A DNA stretch of 38,213 bases, taken from the NCBI GenBank assembly GCA_002862465.1, contig PKDD01000080.1, positions 1 to 38,213 on the forward strand, given 5' to 3'. This document shows, in pieces, positions 35,601 to 38,213 of the stretch. The notes beneath the pieces were generated by a model, which made no database searches, was not told the DNA's origin, and was given only the letters and a program-made list of their open reading frames with translations. A program made the translations under genes and the position numbers. The DNA comes from Haliea sp. Its GTDB lineage: Bacteria; Pseudomonadota; Gammaproteobacteria; Pseudomonadales; Halieaceae. Every line of letters begins with the position of its first letter. Within the stretch, counting starts at the first letter, position 1.

Positions 35601-36200
35601 CTAGTTCATTTCAAGGGACTGCTGCCCAATAGCCTTGGGAGTTGCGCGCTGCTGCAGTCCTCGCTGTCCTGTATCGGAGTTCGAGCCGCTGTTCAGGGCT
35701 GACGGTAAATCGCTCTGCAATAAGAGGTTGCCCCAATCATGCTGTGGCATTGGATCGATCAGATCCTCGACATCCACTACAGAAACAAAGCTAAAAAATG
35801 GCTGAATGGCTTGACCACCTCCGCCGTCGTTGTCCCAGTCTGTATATGTGGCGCTGGTTAATAAATGCTGATGGTCGAAGGTCACCAATAAAAATTCGCC
35901 TTTAATTCGCATTTCGCCCCAGTCCGCTGAAAAAAAGTCAGCCCCCAGTGCACCGAGAGTGATGCCAAGCGAATTCTCTCGGATGTCCCAGTGCTCCCAG
36001 GCCATAATAAACCCTGTGTCGCTGGCGGACATCCGCATTGGAGGGCCAAGCAATTGCAATACTTCATTCAGTGACGCCCTTTGCGCAGGAAGGTCGCTGC
36101 TTGCAATTGGCGCGCCCATGTCATAGCGCCACTGGGAGCAACCCGTCAGCAACCAGTAGCTAAGCAGAAGATAAAGTAGTCGGATGGAACTAGCTCTCAT
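35601..36200 (-). CDS. Lipoprotein with BamE/SmpA-like motif
   Basis: 199 residues from the ATG at 36200. A hydrophobic leader ends in the lipobox LLTGC (Cys21). LNEVLQLLGPPMRMSASD resembles the helix-turn of BamE/SmpA proteins (LxxVLxxLGxP), and the rest is beta-rich with a glycine-rich DWDNDGGGGQ stretch. The start overlaps the stop of the preceding lipoprotein gene by 11 bp, so the two are co-transcribed and probably coupled. Function unknown; a role in outer-membrane assembly is suggested only by the motif. Confidence 0.75.
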   Translation of the reverse strand: MRASSIRLLYLLLSYWLLTGCSQWRYDMGAPIASSDLPAQRASLNEVLQLLGPPMRMSASDTGFIMAWEHWDIRENSLGITLGALGADFFSADWGEMRIKGEFLLVTFDHQHLLTSATYTDWDNDGGGGQAIQPFFSFVSVVDVEDLIDPMPQHDWGNLLLQSDLPSALNSGSNSDTGQRGLQQRATPKAIGQQSLEMN

Positions 36201-36558
36201 CGGCTGGGTATACACGTGTCGCGAATTCGGTCAGTGTATCGCTCTCATCGAAGAAAAAGATGGCGCGGTCATAACGGGTATTAATGCGCATGCGATTGTA
36301 GACAATTAAGATCAGGCCTTCGCCCTCGGAGTGCTCGAACAAGTAGTATAACGCCGTTTCGCTACCCAGAGCGATGACTTGCGACGGTGGACCGAGTAAC
36401 GCCAGCACATCTTTGCGCGTACTAGTACCATTGACCAGTTCATTGGTAACAGTGTCTTGCCAATTGACCTCTACACCACGTTTACTCTCGAACTGGGCGC
36501 ATGCCCCCAGCAAGCTGGCACAGACGATCAGTGCGGTTAGGAGCGTAGTCTTATACAT
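36190..36558 (-). CDS. Lipoprotein with BamE/SmpA-like motif
   Basis: 122 residues from the ATG at 36558, chosen for GAGAGAA just before it; an ATG-initiated longer frame at 36603 would add 15 residues before the signal peptide. The lipobox is SLLGAC (Cys20). TVTNELVNGTSTRKDVLALLGPPSQVI fits the BamE/SmpA domain opening (G-x-T-x-x-x-V-x-x-x-L-G-x-P), and beta strands follow. It is the first gene of a pair with 35601-36200, whose product has the same LLGPP core. Confidence 0.78.
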   Translation of the reverse strand: MYKTTLLTALIVCASLLGACAQFESKRGVEVNWQDTVTNELVNGTSTRKDVLALLGPPSQVIALGSETALYYLFEHSEGEGLILIVYNRMRINTRYDRAIFFFDESDTLTEFATRVYPADES

Positions 36559-36674
36559 TTCTCTCAACTCTCGTGGCGAATCAGGATTCCCAAAATAGCG
36601 CAAACTAGAATATTTTTAAACTACTATAGTCTAGGTGAGGCTGAAGCCCACCAGCCGTTACTGTGCCGGCGTCT

Positions 36675-36702
36675 GTGACGAACCGTGCGAATCCGCTATA
36701 CT
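36675..36702 (+). promoter_or_regulatory. Promoter of lipA
   Basis: GTGACG (36675-36680) and TATACT (36697-36702) stand 16 bp apart. Transcription would start near 36709, about 29 nt before the lipA ATG at 36738. Confidence 0.5.
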
Positions 36703-36737
36703 TGCCTCCAGTTTATGGCGTAATAAGGTTAAAGAAG

Positions 36738-37727
36738 ATGGCGGACAGTGACCGCATCCCGGTCGTTCAGGTTGGCAGCGGAGAAAAATTCGTTAATGAG
36801 TTGGGGATTACCGCCATTAAAGATGGCATTAAGTCTTCAGGTGAAGACGTACTTCGTCCCAAAAAACCTGACTGGTTGCGCATTCGTGTTCGTGGCGGCG
36901 CCACCTTTGAGAAGGTGCAAGGCATTGTTCATGAGCACAAGCTTGCTACCGTTTGCGAGGAAGCCAAATGCCCCAATATGAGCGAGTGCTGGAGCGCAGG
37001 CACGGCGACCATTATGTTAATGGGTGACGTGTGCACGCGGGCCTGCCGCTTCTGTGCGGTGAATACTGGAAACCCTAGGGGATGGCTGGATGCGCAGGAG
37101 CCAGACAACGCCGCACGGTCTGTGCAACTAATGGGTCTAAAGTACGTGGTGTTGACCTCCGTCAACCGCGATGATCTGCCAGACGGCGGAGCAGGGCACT
37201 ATGCTGCTTGCGTGAAACGTGTAAAAGAAGTGAATCCCCACACTGCGGTGGAGACACTCACCCCGGACTTTATGGGCGTGCACGCGGACGTTGAAAAGGT
37301 CGTTGATTCTGGTATTGCTGTGTTTGCACAAAATATCGAGACGGTTAATCGTCTGACGCATCCGGTGCGTGATCCTCGTGCCGGCTATCAGCAGACGCTG
37401 GCTGTACTGGCCCATGCAAAAGCATTTCGTCCTAAGGTGCTGACCAAAAGCAGTCTCATGCTGGGTCTTGGCGAAACTGAGGCGGAAATACTTGAGTGTA
37501 TGGACGATTTGCGTTTGGCAAGGGTCGATATTCTAACGCTCGGTCAGTATCTGCAGCCGACGCCCAACCATTATCCTATCACTCGGTATGTTAGCCCCGA
37601 AGAGTTCGAATGTTATCGGCAGTGGGGCTTGGAGAAGGGATTTCTGGAAGTGGTGTCCGGCGTTTTTGTGCGTTCCAGCTATAGAGCCGAGCAAGCATTG
37701 GCGAAAAATAACGTAGGATTGTTATAA
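36738..37727 (+). CDS. lipA: Lipoyl synthase LipA
   Basis: Radical-SAM enzyme that inserts two sulfurs into octanoyl chains on the lipoyl domains of 2-oxoacid dehydrogenases and the glycine cleavage system. From the ATG at 36738 (329 aa) it has the auxiliary cluster motif CxxxxCxxxxxC (Cys73, Cys78, Cys84; [13 protein letters not shown]), the radical-SAM CxxxCxxC (Cys99, Cys103, Cys106; CTRACRFC) and the C-terminal RSSYRAEQ serine motif. GLGETEAEI and [10 protein letters not shown] are typical. The start is chosen because AAGG lies 10-13 bases upstream and it falls after the promoter; the frame also opens 75 bases earlier. lipB is not adjacent. The next gene on the same strand starts about 20 bp downstream. 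Confidence 0.97.
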   Translation: MADSDRIPVVQVGSGEKFVNELGITAIKDGIKSSGEDVLRPKKPDWLRIRVRGGATFEKVQGIVHEHKLATVCEEAKCPNMSECWSAGTATIMLMGDVCTRACRFCAVNTGNPRGWLDAQEPDNAARSVQLMGLKYVVLTSVNRDDLPDGGAGHYAACVKRVKEVNPHTAVETLTPDFMGVHADVEKVVDSGIAVFAQNIETVNRLTHPVRDPRAGYQQTLAVLAHAKAFRPKVLTKSSLMLGLGETEAEILECMDDLRLARVDILTLGQYLQPTPNHYPITRYVSPEEFECYRQWGLEKGFLEVVSGVFVRSSYRAEQALAKNNVGLL

Positions 37728-37747
37728 GCGTTCCGGAAGAATCATTA

Positions 37748-38213
37748 TTGCATCACTTGACCGATTCGCCGGTGCTTGGCGTGTCGTTGGGTAATGTGTC
37801 TTTGCTACGGCTCGACCAGACAGGCGGTCCCGCACCGGGCAATAAAGCGTTTAAGTTGCAATATTATTTTTCTGAAGCAAAGCGCCTCGGCATTACACGC
37901 CTGATTTCATTTGGAGGGGCCTGGTCAAACCACCTGCATGCACTGGCGGCAACGGGTGACCAGTTAGGTGTTGAAACTATCGGTATTGTTAGGGGTGAGT
38001 TGAGTGAAGAAAAGTCTGCCATGCTGGCTGACGCTCGGCGCTGGGGCATGCGTATTATCTATGTCAGTCGACAAGACTATCGGCAGCGCCATGACATGGT
38101 CTATCAGAAACAGCTTACTGAGCAGTTTGCACCATGTGTGTTAATTCCAGAGGGGGGGGCCACAAGCGCTGGCGCCAGAGGCTGTATGGCCGTCGCCGAT
38201 ATTATTCGCCGCA
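37748..38213 (+). CDS. PLP-dependent ACC deaminase / D-cysteine desulfhydrase family protein, truncated by window end
   Basis: Incomplete: the frame runs to the last base. 155 codons are readable from a TTG at 37748, which has GGAAGA 8-13 bases upstream; an in-frame GTG about 24 bases further on is another choice. The family features are the PLP-lysine region GPAPGNKAFKLQYYFSEAK, FGGAWSNHLHALAATGDQLG (Ser-Asn-His substrate site), VETIGIVRG and PEGGATSAGARGC, in the order of the 1-aminocyclopropane-1-carboxylate deaminase and D-cysteine desulfhydrase enzymes. It would break a sulfur or cyclopropane amino acid into 2-oxoacid and ammonia. It lies directly downstream of lipA. Confidence 0.85.
   Translation, partial: MHHLTDSPVLGVSLGNVSLLRLDQTGGPAPGNKAFKLQYYFSEAKRLGITRLISFGGAWSNHLHALAATGDQLGVETIGIVRGELSEEKSAMLADARRWGMRIIYVSRQDYRQRHDMVYQKQLTEQFAPCVLIPEGGATSAGARGCMAVADIIRR

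Overview
The window (38.2 kb) reads as ordinary chromosome of a free-living, probably marine, gammaproteobacterium. This is inferred from gene content, not from a marker gene: an RpoD-like accessory sigma factor, katG with an OxyR-type site, lipA, an M13 peptidase, two BamE-like lipoproteins, two small proteins with VPLPA/PEP-CTERM-type tails, and a gene set for breaking down steroid-like acyl-CoA side chains. I found no tRNA, rRNA, CRISPR array, insertion sequence or phage gene.

Layout. 1-3.7 kb (minus strand): 3'-truncated arylsulfatase, sigma-70 family factor with an 18-bp perfect palindrome upstream, membrane-anchored carbohydrate-binding-like protein. 4-8 kb (plus): SRPBCC protein, FG-GAP/VCBS lipoprotein, PhnZ-like HD protein, glutathione S-transferase. 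8.3-10.9 kb (minus): large hybrid histidine kinase. 11.2-12.9 kb (plus): 2OG-Fe(II) oxygenase and Coq4-like protein. 12.9-14 kb: a 50-residue membrane protein and a decayed LLM-class oxidoreductase pseudogene with two in-frame stops. 14-16.1 kb: aldo/keto reductase facing a lipoprotein metallo-beta-lactamase-fold hydrolase. 16.2-18.7 kb: katG. 19.2-26.1 kb: acyl-CoA ligase (plus) meeting, tail to tail with a 4-bp overlap, a six-gene minus-strand operon. 26.3-30 kb: VPLPA-CTERM protein, M15-like LysM protein, Ca2+/H+ antiporter, VOC protein. 30.1-34.8 kb: Baeyer-Villiger-type monooxygenase, M13 peptidase, SMP-30 lactonase-like protein. 34.9-38.2 kb: second CTERM protein, two overlapping lipoprotein genes, lipA, and the start of a PLP-dependent deaminase/desulfhydrase.

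The most coherent system is 20810-26057. Its six genes are a FAS1/MaoC-type hydratase half, a catalytically reduced acyl-CoA dehydrogenase, a second MaoC hydratase, an acyl-CoA dehydrogenase with a Glu241 in the expected place, a DUF35 zinc-ribbon protein and a thiolase-fold Ltp2-like aldolase. These match the parts of the mycobacterial igr operon (FadE28/FadE29, ChsH1/ChsH2, Ltp2), which removes the last three-carbon piece of the sterol side chain. Here ChsH2 appears split into two genes at opposite ends of the operon. The neighbouring AMP-ligase could supply the CoA ester. The Baeyer-Villiger monooxygenase and SMP-30 protein may act on related ketones and lactones, but that is inference.

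All functional calls come from reading translated sequence and recognising family motifs; no database search was run.
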